From a virus: a DNA stretch of 64,000 bases. The DNA lies in IMG/VR virus record IMGVR_UViG_3300021957_000009, positions 37,047 through 101,046 of that record; one strand, given 5' to 3'. Position numbers and translations under genes: made by a program. Shown piece after piece: positions 63,577 to 64,000 of the stretch. Each line of letters starts with the position of its first letter. Position 1 is the stretch's first letter. The notes under the pieces are model-generated. The model saw only the letters and a list, made by a program, of their open reading frames with translations, was not told the DNA's origin and did no database searches.

Positions 63577-64000
63577 TTAAGAAGTAGTATTTGACTCCCA
63601 ATATTGTACCTGTAACTCAACTGTAAATTCTTCAATCTGATTTTCATTATCGTATGAAAGTTCGATTGTAGAAAGATTAGTTGGGAAACAACCACGCATA
63701 TCGTAAGTCTTAGTTACTTCGCCTTGCTTGTTTAACTGCTCAACAATAATGTCAGCCATATAATCAGTAGGATTACTTTGACCAGTGTTATTGTTGTGTT
63801 CGCTAATACCATTCATCCATCTTTCGAATGAGTTTCTTACTTCAAAACCAGTATCATTAATCACTGTTAAAGATACAGGTTCAAAAGTTCTGTCACCAGC
63901 TAGTTGTAGTTGTCTGCCTCTGAATAATACAGGGACAGGAGCTACGACTGATGAAGGAAACTGAGCACCCTTAATCATGAAGGAAGATAGTTCAACGTCA
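63577..64000 (-). CDS. 19: tail tube protein gp19 (5' end beyond the window)
   Basis: C-terminal 141 residues of the tail tube subunit; the frame is still open at base 64000 (VELSSFMIKGAQFPSS...), so the start lies outside. Segments LAGDRTFEPVSLTVINDTGFEVRNSFERWMNGI and DMRGCFPTNLSTIELSYD are typical of gp19. Position upstream of gp20 is as in T4. The apparent Met at 63978 is internal, not the start. Confidence 0.92.
   Translation of the reverse strand, partial: DVELSSFMIKGAQFPSSVVAPVPVLFRGRQLQLAGDRTFEPVSLTVINDTGFEVRNSFERWMNGISEHNNNTGQSNPTDYMADIIVEQLNKQGEVTKTYDMRGCFPTNLSTIELSYDNENQIEEFTVELQVQYWESNTTS

Overview
This window is a 64-kb stretch of a T4-like myovirus (class Caudoviricetes), most likely a marine one. 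It is AT-rich, and essentially every gene lies on the minus strand, so operons read from high to low coordinates. T4 core genes are present in T4-like order: gp19 (cut by the window end), gp20, gp67, gp21, gp22, gp23, then UvsY, UvsW, gp55, gp47, gp46, gp45, gp44, gp62, RegA, gp43, UvsX and gp41. There are no photosynthesis genes. A phage-encoded ribosomal protein bS21, ThyX, an Hsp20 chaperone, a GroES-like protein and PhoH point to a phage of a marine proteobacterium. SAR11 (Pelagibacter) myoviruses such as HTVC008M are the closest type I can think of, but this is inference from gene content and no search was run.

Layout, in transcription order. (1) 64.0-58.3 kb: head and tail morphogenesis under TATAAATA late promoters, with a strong terminator after the major capsid gene. 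(2) 58.2-45 kb: a second gp19-family protein, recombination genes (UvsY, UvsW, gp46/47), late sigma factor gp55, a VWA/metalloprotease plus MoxR-type ATPase pair, and the clamp, clamp loader and RegA block. (3) 44.8-30 kb: Hsp20, DNA polymerase, an archaeo-eukaryotic-type primase, GroES, nuclease, nucleotide-pool enzymes, a tRNA-Arg(UCU), a probable base-hypermodification locus (hydroxymethylase, PLP fold-II protein, SGNH-like hydrolase and a large unknown protein), bS21, UvsX, helicase gp41 and ThyX. (4) 27.6-15.8 kb: a late operon of about 20 genes. Most of its products start with the same short tag, MK(T/S)F plus an acidic/hydrophobic stretch ending in a (L/I/V)xE|(A/G) site. That resembles the capsid-targeting sequence of T4 internal proteins, which the prohead protease gp21 removes. 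(5) 15.8-14.2 kb: a probable spanin pair and a class 3 lipase. (6) 13.9-3 kb: ribonucleotide reductase, glutaredoxin, RNase H, PhoH, nucleases and small conserved genes. (7) 3-0 kb: a tail-fibre-like protein and a T4-type lysozyme.

Regulation is unusually legible. Fourteen minus-strand promoters and one plus-strand promoter share a -35 TGTACA (one has TTTACT), exactly 17 bp, and TATAAT. Nine late promoters read TATAAATA. Two late promoters sit exactly five bases before an ATG with no ribosome binding site, predicting leaderless mRNAs. Two late genes (hsp20 and a 90-residue protein) carry the same structured 5' leader: an identical 20-base core enclosed by a lower stem that differs in sequence but keeps pairing.

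The most interesting candidate system is the block of capsid-targeted proteins. It includes a P-loop kinase, a nucleotidyltransferase, a KxDG ligase-like protein, a very basic protein and a membrane-spanning protein, which may be packaged in the head and delivered with the DNA.
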